A DNA stretch of 45,679 nucleotides from Paraburkholderia mimosarum LMG 23256 = NBRC 106338 (GTDB lineage: Bacteria > Pseudomonadota > Gammaproteobacteria > Burkholderiales > Burkholderiaceae). A program made the position numbers and the translations under genes. Position 1 is the stretch's first letter. Each line of letters begins with the position of its first letter. The notes beneath the pieces were generated by a model. The model searched no databases, was not told the origin of the DNA, and saw only the letters and a list, made by a program, of their open reading frames with translations. Where the stretch lies: assembly GCF_000739815.1 (NCBI RefSeq), contig NZ_BBJJ01000057.1, positions 1-45,679 of the forward strand, written 5' to 3'. This document shows positions 1 to 8,512 of the stretch, in pieces.

Positions 1-54
1 CATATGCCCAAATTTCGTCCGCCCGGGAAACACCCGACGTTGCGCGCTGGCCGA

Positions 55-474
55 TCAAGAATCGTATAAGGTGGCGCTTGCGCTGTCTTGTCGGTCAGCG
101 CCGTGTGGCGCAACGATCAGCCAGCGGGCAAGCAGCTTGGCCTCCTCAGCCGAGACAAGCCCGGCAGGCATCGCCACGGCTTGCCTCTTGGCTTTCCCTT
201 GCAGAATGATCCGCTCGATCTTGGCTGCCGAGTAACGCGAGCCAACCCCGAGTAACGAAGGGCCGATCTTGCCGGCGCGATCAGCGCCATGGCAGCCCGC
301 GCACGTCTTTCCGAATAGTGTCTGCGCATGCTGAGTTTCCGCCGATGTGAGGGGAGTCCAGTCCTGCTCCTCATCGTGGTGATGTTTGCCGCGCGCAATC
401 GAGGCACCAGCGTGAAGGAGGCTGCTAACCGAAAGCGCCAATGCGAGCATGAAGAGAGGAGAATGATTTGCCAC
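55..474 (-). CDS. secreted c-type cytochrome, single heme
   Basis: Small monoheme cytochrome c, presumably a periplasmic electron carrier. The heme motif CAGCH is visible about 60 residues in, followed by a glycine/proline-rich stretch (KIGPSLLGVGSRY) and a methionine in 'AVAMPAGL' that can serve as distal heme ligand. The frame stays open upstream, but a GTG at 474 is preceded by AGGAG seven bases away and begins a good signal peptide (hydrophobic LALALSVSSLLHAG), so I choose that start; the product is about 139 residues. A His-rich patch (KHHHDEE) follows the signal peptide. It lies downstream of the nucleotide-sugar dehydrogenase on the same strand, with no obvious functional link. Family assignment is firm; the redox partner is unknown. 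Confidence 0.85.
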   Translation of the reverse strand: MANHSPLFMLALALSVSSLLHAGASIARGKHHHDEEQDWTPLTSAETQHAQTLFGKTCAGCHGADRAGKIGPSLLGVGSRYSAAKIERIILQGKAKRQAVAMPAGLVSAEEAKLLARWLIVAPHGADRQDSASATLYDS

Positions 475-568
475 AGTCGCACTCCTGCGAACGAAAAGAG
501 ATCGAGACGATGAGTCGGGGCAATGTCGGGAAGCTGTGCCCCATCTTCGATTTGGAACCATGTCGAGC

Positions 569-2044
569 TCACGCCTTCACAACATTACCTGCGGCGATCG
601 CACGGCGTGCGCAAACATTTCGCGTATCCACAACCAACGGACAGTTCTCGACAATGAGCCGATAGTCGACGTCATCGTGATCCGTGACGATCACGGCGGC
701 GTCGTATTGGCGAAGCTGAGATGGTTCACAGGAAACCGACCTTAGGCCTTGAATGGCCGGATGTTCCCGCATTGGCGGCACCTCCGGCACGTGCGGATCG
801 TGGTATTCGACGGCTGCGCCTCGCTCCGTCAACAGTTCGATTAGCCTGAACGCTGGGCTCTCGCGCACGTCGTTGACGTTGCGCTTGTACGCCACGCCAA
901 CAATCAGGATTTGTGCCCCGTTCAAGCTCTTCTTGTATCGATCGGATAGCGCGGACAGTATATGATCCACGACGTGACGCGGCATCGACGTGTTGATCTC
1001 GCCCGCGGTCTCGATGAGTCGGGTCGTGATGCCAAAAGCACGAGCCTTCCACGTCAGGTAAAACGGATCGATGGGAATGCAGTGTCCTCCCAGACCCGGG
1101 CCCGGATAGAATGCCATATAGCCGAACGGTTTCGTCTTGGCTGCCTCGACAACCTCCCAGATGTCGATGCCCATCGGTTCGTAGATAAGCTTGAGCTCGT
1201 TGACAAGGGCGATGTTGACCGCTCTGAAGATGTTTTCGGTGAGCTTGACCGCCTCGGCTGTCTCCAGCGACGAAACCGGGACCGTCTTGGCTACGATGCG
1301 CTCATACAGTGAGCGAGCGACCTCCAGTGCGTAAGCGCTATCTGCGCCGATGACCTTGGGAATTCGCGTCGTGAGATATTCCGGGTTTCCGGGGTCTTCG
1401 CGTTCCGGAGAATATGCCAGAAGAAAATCGTCGCCCGACTTCAGAGCGGTACGCTCGAGAAGTGGACGTACGATATCCCGCGTGGTGCCGGGATACGTCG
1501 TAGATTCCAGTACGATCAGTTGGCCCGGTCGCAGATGTTCAGCAATACATTCGACCGTGCTGACGACGTATGACAGATCCGGCTCCCGATGGCGGGTGAG
1601 CGGTGTCGGCACGCAAATCAGCACGGCGTCAACATCGCGGATTGCCGAGAACGCCGTCGTGGCGAAAAACTTCTTTTGTGCGACGAATTTGGCGAGCTGG
1701 TCGTCGCTGACGTGCTGGATGTACGATTGCGCCGCATTCAGCATGGCCACTTTTTGCGCGTCGATATCCAGGCCAACGACGTTGAAACCACCTTCGGTCG
1801 CGGCCATTGCCAACGGCAACCCAACATAGCCGAGTCCGACCACCGCGACGTGTGCTTCGCGTTTGACGATACGTCGGAGCAATTCTCCCGTTGCTCGCGA
1901 CGCCGGTGACGATTCGTCGTGTGCCGCGAGGAGAGGGCGGTTTTCGAGTGTCGAGAGAGACTCGTCAAGAGACTGGATACGATTTTGGGCTCGGGGATCA
2001 GCACGATCTACGGTGACAATAGCTTGTTCCATCATGGTTTCCAT
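569..2044 (-). CDS. nucleotide-sugar dehydrogenase (UDP-GlcNAc/UDP-ManNAc 6-dehydrogenase type)
   Basis: Cytosolic NAD-dependent enzyme that oxidises C6 of a UDP-hexosamine to a uronic acid for surface polysaccharide. The Rossmann motif is VAVVGLGYVGLPLA. The substrate-domain motif SPEREDPGN is typical of the WbpA/TviB/WecC branch. The catalytic cysteine sits in GPGLGGHCIPIDP, and the C-terminal domain has VGVAYKRNVNDVRESPA. All three domains are complete. The start is uncertain: the frame is open to 2191, but the extra N-terminal residues look non-coding, and ATGs at 2044, 2035 and 2032 are candidates. Even the shorter form has about 60 residues before the Rossmann fold, longer than usual for the family. 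No glycosyltransferases adjoin it, so the polysaccharide is unknown. Confidence 0.9.
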   Translation of the reverse strand: METMMEQAIVTVDRADPRAQNRIQSLDESLSTLENRPLLAAHDESSPASRATGELLRRIVKREAHVAVVGLGYVGLPLAMAATEGGFNVVGLDIDAQKVAMLNAAQSYIQHVSDDQLAKFVAQKKFFATTAFSAIRDVDAVLICVPTPLTRHREPDLSYVVSTVECIAEHLRPGQLIVLESTTYPGTTRDIVRPLLERTALKSGDDFLLAYSPEREDPGNPEYLTTRIPKVIGADSAYALEVARSLYERIVAKTVPVSSLETAEAVKLTENIFRAVNIALVNELKLIYEPMGIDIWEVVEAAKTKPFGYMAFYPGPGLGGHCIPIDPFYLTWKARAFGITTRLIETAGEINTSMPRHVVDHILSALSDRYKKSLNGAQILIVGVAYKRNVNDVRESPAFRLIELLTERGAAVEYHDPHVPEVPPMREHPAIQGLRSVSCEPSQLRQYDAAVIVTDHDDVDYRLIVENCPLVVDTRNVCARRAIAAGNVVKA

Positions 2045-2554
2045 CAGCGAAATGACGCGATACGCCAGGTCGTTCCCGGGGGTATGCGAAGAGTCCGTCG
2101 GTGAGCGTCGAGACGACACCATAGCGCGCGAGGATTTCGACGCGGACCACGATTTGTAAATCAATCTTGCATGCGCTTCCTCTTTACACAACGCAACAAA
2201 ATTCCCAGCGATGCCCAGTTTTCGGCAGCAGCGGGCACACCTATCATGTCAACCGGAAGTAGCCATCCAGCGCTGGACTCGGACAACCCCGGCACGAACA
2301 TGTAAAAGAGTGGGCTCGTTGATGCGACCGCCATCGGACGCGCGAAGAAGGGCGGGCACGGCCGGCGATGCCCAACCACCCGGCTCCCGACACGTTTGAG
2401 TTGACGCCCCGTCTGGGCCGGCTCCTTCACGGCACGGACTGACTGTGATGTAATACGCTAACGAATGTCGATAATGAATGGTCCCGCAAAGAGCGGGGAC
2501 TGGACGAAATCTCATGTGCGCGACAAGCGCGGCTCTGATGCTTGGAAGTGCACC
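2045..2554. other. intergenic region between dehydrogenase and two-component operon
   Basis: Divergent upstream region of the sugar dehydrogenase and the response regulator. Short open frames exist on both strands, but none has a convincing ribosome site or recognisable product. No clear promoter pair or strong hairpin was found. Confidence 0.4.
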
Positions 2555-3277
2555 ATGGCAACCCCTGATCATGTGTTGATCGTCGATGACGATTCCGAAA
2601 TCCGTAGTCTGTTGGAACGCTATCTCGACGAGAGCGGCTACCGGGTCACCGCCGTGCGGGACGGGAAGCAATTGCGGAAGGCGCTGGCGGAAGCCCGGCC
2701 CGATCTGATCGTCCTCGATCTGATGTTGCCCGGCGAAGACGGCCTCAGTCTGTTCCGCGATGCTGGCATAAAGGGTCGCATCCCAGTCGTCATGCTGACC
2801 GCGCGGGGCGAGGAGGTCGACCGAGTCTTAGGTTTGGAACTGGGCGCCGACGATTATGTGTCGAAGCCATTCAATCCGCGGGAACTGGTCGCGCGCATAA
2901 GAAATGTCCTGAGACGCGTCCGGCAGGTTCCCGAGAACCTGCAACCCGAGTTTGTCCGGTCCTATCACTTTGCGGGCTGGTCGTTGGACACGCGCACACG
3001 AGAGTTGCTGTCTCCCGATCAGATAGTGGTGGCACTCTCGGGGACGGAGTATCGCCTGCTGAAGCTCTTTGTCGATCATCCTCGTCGCGTGCTGACTCGC
3101 GAGCAATTGAGTGGGCTTGGACGCGGCCGGGAGCTCGGACCGCTGGATCGCAATATCGACGTGCAGGTGAGTCGTCTGCGTCAGCATCTCAACGATAGCG
3201 CAAAGGAAGCCGCGCTCATCAAGACCGTGCGCAACGAAGGATACTTCCTCAACGCAGACGTGGAACCGGAACTGTGA
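2555..3277 (+). CDS. OmpR-family response regulator
   Basis: DNA-binding response regulator, 240 residues, the usual family length. The receiver domain (about 1-118) has the acidic cluster VDDD near residue 11, the phospho-acceptor Asp in LDLMLPG (about 55), and the switch Lys in SKPFNP (about 104). The C-terminal winged helix (about 140-240) has the GTEYRLL and RNIDVQVSRLR elements. The frame is open 30 codons further upstream, but the ATG at 2555 follows GGAAG at normal spacing and starts exactly where the family starts. It overlaps the downstream kinase by 4 bases, so the two are translated as a unit. The signal and regulon cannot be read from the sequence. Confidence 0.93.
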   Translation: MATPDHVLIVDDDSEIRSLLERYLDESGYRVTAVRDGKQLRKALAEARPDLIVLDLMLPGEDGLSLFRDAGIKGRIPVVMLTARGEEVDRVLGLELGADDYVSKPFNPRELVARIRNVLRRVRQVPENLQPEFVRSYHFAGWSLDTRTRELLSPDQIVVALSGTEYRLLKLFVDHPRRVLTREQLSGLGRGRELGPLDRNIDVQVSRLRQHLNDSAKEAALIKTVRNEGYFLNADVEPEL

Positions 3278-4638
3278 AGCGCTGGATACCCACCACGCTT
3301 TTCGGACGCATCGTCTGCATCTTGCTCGGCGGCTTGATACTCGCGCAAGCCTTGAGCGAAATGGTCACGGTCCAGGAGCGAGATCGCCTGTTGTTCCAGG
3401 CCGACCAAAGCCAATGGTTTTCACGAATCGCATCGGCCGTCAAGTTGCTCGATTCGCTACCGGCCACACAGCGGCCCCAGGTATTGCCTGCGCTTGCGGC
3501 ACGGCGCCTCTCGCTCGAGTTGCGATCTGCTGCGAGCGGCACGTCGACCACCTTGACGGCCGAGGATCGGACGCTTTCGAAACTGCTTGGACCTCAATAT
3601 GCGTTTCACGCGCTGTCGAGTTCGGTGCTGGGCGGCGTGACATTCGAGGTGGGCCTGCACGACGGGCAATGGGTCATCGTCAATTACGAAGCCCCCGGTC
3701 ACTTCGGCTGGCCTCTCGAATTGCTTCTGAGCCATGGCTTGCTCTTGATCGCCGCCGTCGTGCTGACTTTCATTGCGGCGCGATTTGCCCTGCGGCCCTT
3801 GGAGCGGTTTACGCAGGCCGCGGAACGTCTAGGCGAAGATCTGCACTCCTCGCCCTTGCCGGAGCAAGGAACCCGGGAAGTCATACGGGCCGCCCGGGCA
3901 TTCAATGTCATGCAAGCGCGCATCAGGCAGTACGTAGACGAACGAACGCGCCTTCTGTCTGCCATCTCGCATGACCTTCGCACGCCGCTTACGCGCCTGC
4001 GTCTGAGGGCCGAATTCGTTCGCGATGATCCGGCGTTGCGCGAAGCGCTGTTCCGGGATCTCACCATCATGGAAGCGATGACGACGTCCGTACTTGATCT
4101 GTTTCGCGGAACCAGCCAGGGGGAGCCCTTGCGCGCGGTTGACATCAATGCACTCGTCGAAACCATCGCCGCCGACGCAGGTGAACTTGGGGTATCCGTG
4201 ACGGTGGAGGGCAGAGCCGGTGCGCCCTACACCGCGAGATCCTTGGCGCTTCGTAGATGTCTGGAGAATCTGGTCGGGAATGCCGCCAAGTATGGCGGCA
4301 GTGCGCACATCGCGATCAGCGATCGGGAGCAGGTGCTTGAGATAGCGGTGGTGGATGATGGGCCAGGAATTCCGCAAGAAGAACTCGAGGCGGTCTTCGA
4401 GCCCTTCTACAGAATCGAACCCTCCCGGAATCGCGACACCGGAGGATCCGGACTTGGGCTGACGATCGCCCGCAGCATCGCGCGCGCGCATGGCGGAGAT
4501 CTGACTTTGCGCAATCGCCCAGCAGGTGGCCTCGAGGCTGTTGTCCGTCTGCCTCGCCGCAGCCTATCCGGAACACGCGTTGAATTGGCATCTCAACACC
4601 GGAAAGTGGACGGCGAAGTGCCGACCAATTTCGATTGA
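3274..4638 (+). CDS. EnvZ-like sensor histidine kinase
   Basis: Inner-membrane sensor kinase paired with the preceding regulator; its GTG start overlaps the regulator's stop (GTGA). Order: TM1 (about 8-28), a periplasmic loop of about 120 residues, TM2 (about 150-172), HAMP, dimerisation/phosphoacceptor domain with His in SHDLRTPL (about 233), then the ATPase domain with the N box (ENLVGNAAKYGG), G1 (DDGPGIP) and G2 (GGSGLGL). Length (454 residues) fits the EnvZ group. The periplasmic loop has no recognisable ligand domain. It probably phosphorylates the adjacent OmpR-type regulator; the stimulus is unknown. Confidence 0.93.
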   Translation: MKRWIPTTLFGRIVCILLGGLILAQALSEMVTVQERDRLLFQADQSQWFSRIASAVKLLDSLPATQRPQVLPALAARRLSLELRSAASGTSTTLTAEDRTLSKLLGPQYAFHALSSSVLGGVTFEVGLHDGQWVIVNYEAPGHFGWPLELLLSHGLLLIAAVVLTFIAARFALRPLERFTQAAERLGEDLHSSPLPEQGTREVIRAARAFNVMQARIRQYVDERTRLLSAISHDLRTPLTRLRLRAEFVRDDPALREALFRDLTIMEAMTTSVLDLFRGTSQGEPLRAVDINALVETIAADAGELGVSVTVEGRAGAPYTARSLALRRCLENLVGNAAKYGGSAHIAISDREQVLEIAVVDDGPGIPQEELEAVFEPFYRIEPSRNRDTGGSGLGLTIARSIARAHGGDLTLRNRPAGGLEAVVRLPRRSLSGTRVELASQHRKVDGEVPTNFD

Positions 4639-4699
4639 TTACGAGATCGCGACGACTCGGAAGATCATGCTCAACTGGAACGTCTAGTAAGGAAATCTC

Positions 4700-5209
4700 A
4701 TGGTCGCGATACGAAAGATGCTGGGCATGGTTGCATCAAACATCAGTGGGAGCCGTTGGTCTGGGCTATTTCAGACAGAGGGTCTGAGGTGGGTTGTCCC
4801 GACGCGAATCATAATCGGCGTCATGCTCGTGTTTCCAGTCGGGGGAGGGCTTGGGCACGTACTTCCCGCGCTCGCTGTCAATACACAAACATACTCGTTT
4901 GCCACCTATCTGCTTGGCCTGCTTGTCCGAGCCATCGAGCTACTTGTCGGCATCAGTTTCCTGGCTGGCCTCGCAGTGAGGGTAACCGCTATTCCAGCGT
5001 TGCTGATTCTATCGCTTCTGGCGGCTGCCAATTTTGCGAATTCTTCGTCCTGGCTGGCCGGCATGCTTGCAGGGATTGTCATGCCCCAAGGGGACTGGGC
5101 CACCGGGGCCGTGATGATCGGAGCGATTGAGCTCGTCAGCGAATTGTATAAGACGGGCAGCGGGCGCTGGTCGGTCGACCATTGGATCTCGACATGGCGA
5201 AAGAAGTAG
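4700..5209 (+). CDS. DoxX-like integral membrane protein
   Basis: Four-helix membrane protein of 169 residues. Hydrophobic segments lie at about 33-55, 72-92, 98-112 and 122-148. The first helix (IIIGVMLVFPVGGGLGHVLP) followed by a short polar loop, and the ELLVGISFLAGLAVR helix, resemble the DoxX/DoxD family. No catalytic residues are expected in this family, which is often linked to redox or thiosulfate metabolism. The ATG follows AAGGAAA at good spacing. It lies 61 bases after the kinase on the same strand and could be co-transcribed with the two-component genes. The family call is from hydropathy and general pattern only. Confidence 0.6.
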   Translation: MVAIRKMLGMVASNISGSRWSGLFQTEGLRWVVPTRIIIGVMLVFPVGGGLGHVLPALAVNTQTYSFATYLLGLLVRAIELLVGISFLAGLAVRVTAIPALLILSLLAAANFANSSSWLAGMLAGIVMPQGDWATGAVMIGAIELVSELYKTGSGRWSVDHWISTWRKK

Positions 5210-5249
5210 TGCGTTGAGGACCGTGAACGATCGCGTTTCGTGCGCTGCT

Positions 5250-5663
5250 CTAGCGCTGCGGAGCAATGCCTTCATCCAGCACGGCTTGGACAGCAAGGGC
5301 CGTATAGTGGGCGGGTAGGAAGTCATGAAATGTGACGCCGACGCGTGCCAATTGAATTGCCTTGCGCACTCGAATACGGTTGACAGATTGCGCGGGTAGC
5401 GTGTTCAGTGCCCCGTTGCCATGACATTCATCGCTCGCTTCCGCGCGGAATCCGTCGCCATCGCGCCCGACAAGGCAGTTGAGAGCATGCTGAAGATTCA
5501 CACGCACATCGTCCAACTGCTCGGCACGCGCGGCTGCGTGTGCAAATTGGTCGGCTCTTGTCATTTCGAGCATGCCGCCGCGTTCTTCAGCGGCGACGCC
5601 GAGAGGGACACTGACGACCACCGTCGAGACTACGGCGCGAATCAAGCGGGAGCGGCTCGACAT
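5250..5663 (-). CDS. small secreted protein of unknown function
   Basis: 137-residue protein with a Sec signal peptide (RAVVSTVVVSVPLGVAA, cleavage probably near residue 25). The mature part is short and helical with two cysteines about 20 residues apart (NCLVGRDGDGF ... DECHGNG), which could form a disulfide or bind a metal. The ATG at 5663 is preceded by GAGGGA seven bases upstream. It ends 40 bases from the convergent DoxX-like gene and lies downstream of the sterol-desaturase-family gene on the same strand. I do not recognise the family. The conserved-looking Cys spacing and clean signal peptide make it a real gene rather than a spurious frame. Confidence 0.65.
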   Translation of the reverse strand: MSSRSRLIRAVVSTVVVSVPLGVAAEERGGMLEMTRADQFAHAAARAEQLDDVRVNLQHALNCLVGRDGDGFRAEASDECHGNGALNTLPAQSVNRIRVRKAIQLARVGVTFHDFLPAHYTALAVQAVLDEGIAPQR

Positions 5664-5738
5664 GTGCGTCCCTCGTCTGACTTTCCAGATGCACTCTCTG
5701 TCGCGGCGGACGCTCTTTCAGCACTCACCAGCCGGCGG

Positions 5739-6731
5739 TCACTGATATGCGCGACGCCCCTGCAGGCGTTGCACGATTCGCACAAACGCATACCAATGCT
5801 GAGCAAGCAAGCCCTGCCCGTAATCGCGACTTGTGCCGGCGGGCGGCGGCAACTGATCGCGAATCCCGGTGGGCTCTACCGTCCGATTCCATGAAGCGGT
5901 ACGGAATAACATATCCCACCACGGAAACAGGACGCCGAAGTTGCAGCCGTAACGCGTACCTTCATGACCATAACCGACCGCGTGGTGCCTACGGTGAAAC
6001 GCCGGGCTCACGAAAATGCGCTCAAGCAGCCAGCCCAAAGGCAGACGCGCATTGACATGCTGAACGCTCTGCAGGAAGTTGCCCACAGCCACCAGCACGA
6101 CAAACTGGGACGGCTGCACGCCGATCAGAAGCGACAAGGCCGCGAAGTAGGCCGAGTTGATCACGTCGTCGAGCAGGTGGTTGCGGTCATCCGACCATAG
6201 TGACATCTGCTGCTGGCTGTGGTGCACGGCATGCAGCTCCCACCAGACGCCAATTCGATGCTGCCAGCGGTGATACCAATAACCGGCGAAATCGAGCACC
6301 ACGAGATAGATGGTGAACGATACGAGCGGATGGTCGGTGACGCCGGGCCAGAGGCTGTCGATGTCGATACTCGGGATGTCGTAAATCGCCATCAGGCTCT
6401 GCAAATGATTGAAGAACGGCTGCATGGCAAAAAAGAAACCGAGCTCAAGGATGCCAAGCTTGGCGATCCACGTATAGAGAACGTCGGCGCGGACGGCCTT
6501 GCGGTTCGTCCAGTCCTCGATAGGACGCAGCGCTTCAAGCGGCCGAAGCACCACGTACGTCACCAGGATTTCCAGCGCACCGATGATCACCCAGTAGAGA
6601 GCGTCGTACGACTCCTCGTCGTAGCCCATGAAGCCAAACTTGAACAGCAACGGCTGGACCACGTCGATATACAGCAGCGTTTGAAGCGTCGAGACGAGAT
6701 TGTCGAGCTGGGCGACGACATCGTGAATCAT
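5739..6731 (-). CDS. sterol desaturase / fatty acid hydroxylase family membrane protein
   Basis: 330-residue membrane di-iron oxygenase of the fatty-acid-hydroxylase superfamily. The His clusters that bind the two irons are present: HRWQH, HAVHHS and HRRHH, with an additional His in DRNHLLDD. Several hydrophobic helices precede and lie between the clusters (for example YWVIIGALEILVTYVVL and VSFTIYLVVLDFAGYWY). The ATG at 6731 follows GAGG at good spacing. Family members hydroxylate or desaturate sterols, carotenoids or fatty acyl chains; which lipid is acted on here cannot be deduced. It is downstream of, and co-directional with, the chromate transporter, with a 73-base gap. Confidence 0.88.
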   Translation of the reverse strand: MIHDVVAQLDNLVSTLQTLLYIDVVQPLLFKFGFMGYDEESYDALYWVIIGALEILVTYVVLRPLEALRPIEDWTNRKAVRADVLYTWIAKLGILELGFFFAMQPFFNHLQSLMAIYDIPSIDIDSLWPGVTDHPLVSFTIYLVVLDFAGYWYHRWQHRIGVWWELHAVHHSQQQMSLWSDDRNHLLDDVINSAYFAALSLLIGVQPSQFVVLVAVGNFLQSVQHVNARLPLGWLLERIFVSPAFHRRHHAVGYGHEGTRYGCNFGVLFPWWDMLFRTASWNRTVEPTGIRDQLPPPAGTSRDYGQGLLAQHWYAFVRIVQRLQGRRAYQ

Positions 6732-6804
6732 AAAGGCCTCATACCATTACAGCGGACAGGTCTGTTCCTGCTTGAATTGAAGGGCGGTAACTGTCGCACC
6801 GATT

Positions 6805-8034
6805 TCAGTGCAGGAGCGCTTCTGCGATGCCCGCCACCGCGCAAAATGCGACGACGGCAAGGGGCGGAATTTTCCAGCGCGTCAGCAGAAAAAAGCCAAT
6901 AGCCGCGATGACAAAGTCGATTTCCGTGTGAATCGCACTTGTCCACACCGGCGAATACAGTGCGGTCCCGAGCAACCCGACGACCGCCGCGTTCACGCCG
7001 GCCAGTACAGCCGCCATCGACGGGTGGGCGCGCAGGGCTTGCCAATAGGGCAACGCCGCGATGACGAGGAGCAGCCCCGGCAAGAATATGCCTGCGGTAG
7101 CAATTGCCGCTCCAACCCAGTGATTCGGTGTACCGGACATCATCCAGCCCAGGAAAGCGGCAAATGTAAATAGGGGACCCGGAACAGCCTGGGCCGCACC
7201 GTAGCCTGCAAGAAAATCATTCGGGGTTACCCACCCTGTCGCGACCGTTTGCTGTTGCAACAGCGGCAGGACCACATGGCCGCCGCCAAAGACCAGCGCG
7301 CCGGAGCGGTAGAACGCATCAAATACCCGGACCACGTGGCTGATGTCCGTCGCGGCCAGTGCGGGAAGCCCAAAGAGGAGCAAGAAAAACAGCGTCAACG
7401 CCACGGCTCCGACCGCGCGCGAGACACGAAATTCGTGCGCATGTTGGCTCACGGCATTGGGCGACACGGATGCCCGACACAGCAACAGGCCGAGCGCGGC
7501 GCCGACAACGATGACAATGAGCTGCGAATAGACGGTTGTCAGGATACCGAGGAGCGCCATTGCGATGAGCGCAATGGCTGTACGGCGATGATCCGGGCAC
7601 AGGCGCCGGGCCATGTCCCACACGGCTTGAGCCACGACGGCCACGGCCACCAGTTTCAGACCATGGATCAGGCCCGTGCCGAGGGGGCCGCCCAGGCTCG
7701 GCGCAATGGCTGCGAAGGCCAGCAGGAGCAGGACCGAAGGCAACGTAAATCCGCACCAGGCGGCAATGCCGCCGAGCCATCCGGCGCGAAGCAGGCCAAT
7801 CGAGAATCCAACCTGACTGCTGGCAGGGCCCGGCAGGAATTGGCATAGACCGACCAGGTCGGTGAACGTCTCGTCGTCAAGCCAGCGGCGCCGCTCGACA
7901 AACTCACGGCGGAAATAGCCGATGTGGGCAATAGGTCCGCCAAAGCATGTCAAGCCCAGCTTCAGAAATACCGCAAGAACCTCAGGAGCGGCGCCGGGGC
8001 GAGCAGGGCGCGACGAGGTGACACTGGTTTGCAT
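6805..8034 (-). CDS. chrA: chromate transporter ChrA (two-domain type)
   Basis: Inner-membrane chromate efflux protein of about 409 residues, the long-chain (bidomain) form. The first CHR half carries FLKLGLTCFGGPIAHIGYF and DLVGLCQFLPGPASSQVG; the second half repeats the pattern with SGALVFGGGHVVLPLL and the GYGAAQAVPGPLFTFA stretch. The frame is open upstream to 8100, but the ATG at 8034 is preceded by CAGGAAAT and matches the usual N terminus. It lies 52 bases downstream of a PadR-type regulator on the same strand, which suggests regulated chromate resistance. No ChrB or superoxide dismutase partner is present. Confidence 0.93.
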   Translation of the reverse strand: MQTSVTSSRPARPGAAPEVLAVFLKLGLTCFGGPIAHIGYFRREFVERRRWLDDETFTDLVGLCQFLPGPASSQVGFSIGLLRAGWLGGIAAWCGFTLPSVLLLLAFAAIAPSLGGPLGTGLIHGLKLVAVAVVAQAVWDMARRLCPDHRRTAIALIAMALLGILTTVYSQLIVIVVGAALGLLLCRASVSPNAVSQHAHEFRVSRAVGAVALTLFFLLLFGLPALAATDISHVVRVFDAFYRSGALVFGGGHVVLPLLQQQTVATGWVTPNDFLAGYGAAQAVPGPLFTFAAFLGWMMSGTPNHWVGAAIATAGIFLPGLLLVIAALPYWQALRAHPSMAAVLAGVNAAVVGLLGTALYSPVWTSAIHTEIDFVIAAIGFFLLTRWKIPPLAVVAFCAVAGIAEALLH

Positions 8035-8086
8035 ACATTTCCTGTGTTCAGTAATCGAGATAAGTAGCAGGCGTGGGGCGTTCGGG

Positions 8087-8392
8087 CTAGCCTTCCTCAA
8101 ACAACTCGCCGAATAGTTCGCGAACCTTGTGTTTGGCTCCCTTCAGGGCGCGCCGTCCCGAGGCGGTGATGCGGTAGACACGGCGGCCACTTCGTCCTGA
8201 CCGCTCCACTACCGATTTCAAATATCCCTTTTTCTCCAGGCCGTGAAGGATCGGATAGAGGGTCCCTGGGCTCATCTTGTACCCATGCCGGCCCAGTTCC
8301 TCAATCATGGCCAGGCCGTACACCGGTTCCTCTGAGGCGTGGTGAAGGACGTGAAGCCGAATAAGACCCGCGTAAAGATCCCGATCATCCAT
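8087..8392 (-). CDS. PadR-family transcriptional regulator
   Basis: 101-residue winged-helix regulator. The PadR pattern is clear: LYAGLIRLHVLHH near the N terminus, YGLAMIEELGRHGYKMSPGT with the recognition helix, LYPILHGLEKKGYL, and a basic wing (SGRSGRRVYRIT). It lies immediately upstream of chrA and is probably co-transcribed with it, so it likely controls chromate efflux and its own synthesis. A perfect palindrome about 25 bases upstream of its start is a candidate operator. PadR proteins usually repress and are released by a small ligand; whether chromate is the inducer here is inference. Confidence 0.9.
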   Translation of the reverse strand: MDDRDLYAGLIRLHVLHHASEEPVYGLAMIEELGRHGYKMSPGTLYPILHGLEKKGYLKSVVERSGRSGRRVYRITASGRRALKGAKHKVRELFGELFEEG

Positions 8393-8416
8393 GCTCGTTT
8401 TTGCTGTTCTGTGACT

Positions 8417-8429
8417 ATCGAATTTCGAT
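8417..8429. promoter_or_regulatory. palindrome upstream of padR-chrA, candidate operator
   Basis: ATCGAATTTCGAT is a perfect 6-1-6 inverted repeat 25 bases upstream of the PadR start and about 85 bases upstream of the divergent YVTN gene. It could be the autoregulatory site of the PadR protein. The classical PadR site (ATGT-N8-ACAT) is not evident, so this is a guess from position and symmetry. Confidence 0.35.
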
Positions 8430-8512
8430 TATGATGCGATGTTAGCTCGTCGCCCCTTGCGTGGTCAACGCCGCGCGACGCATTTTCGCCTTCTCTGACT
8501 CAGACATCGGAC

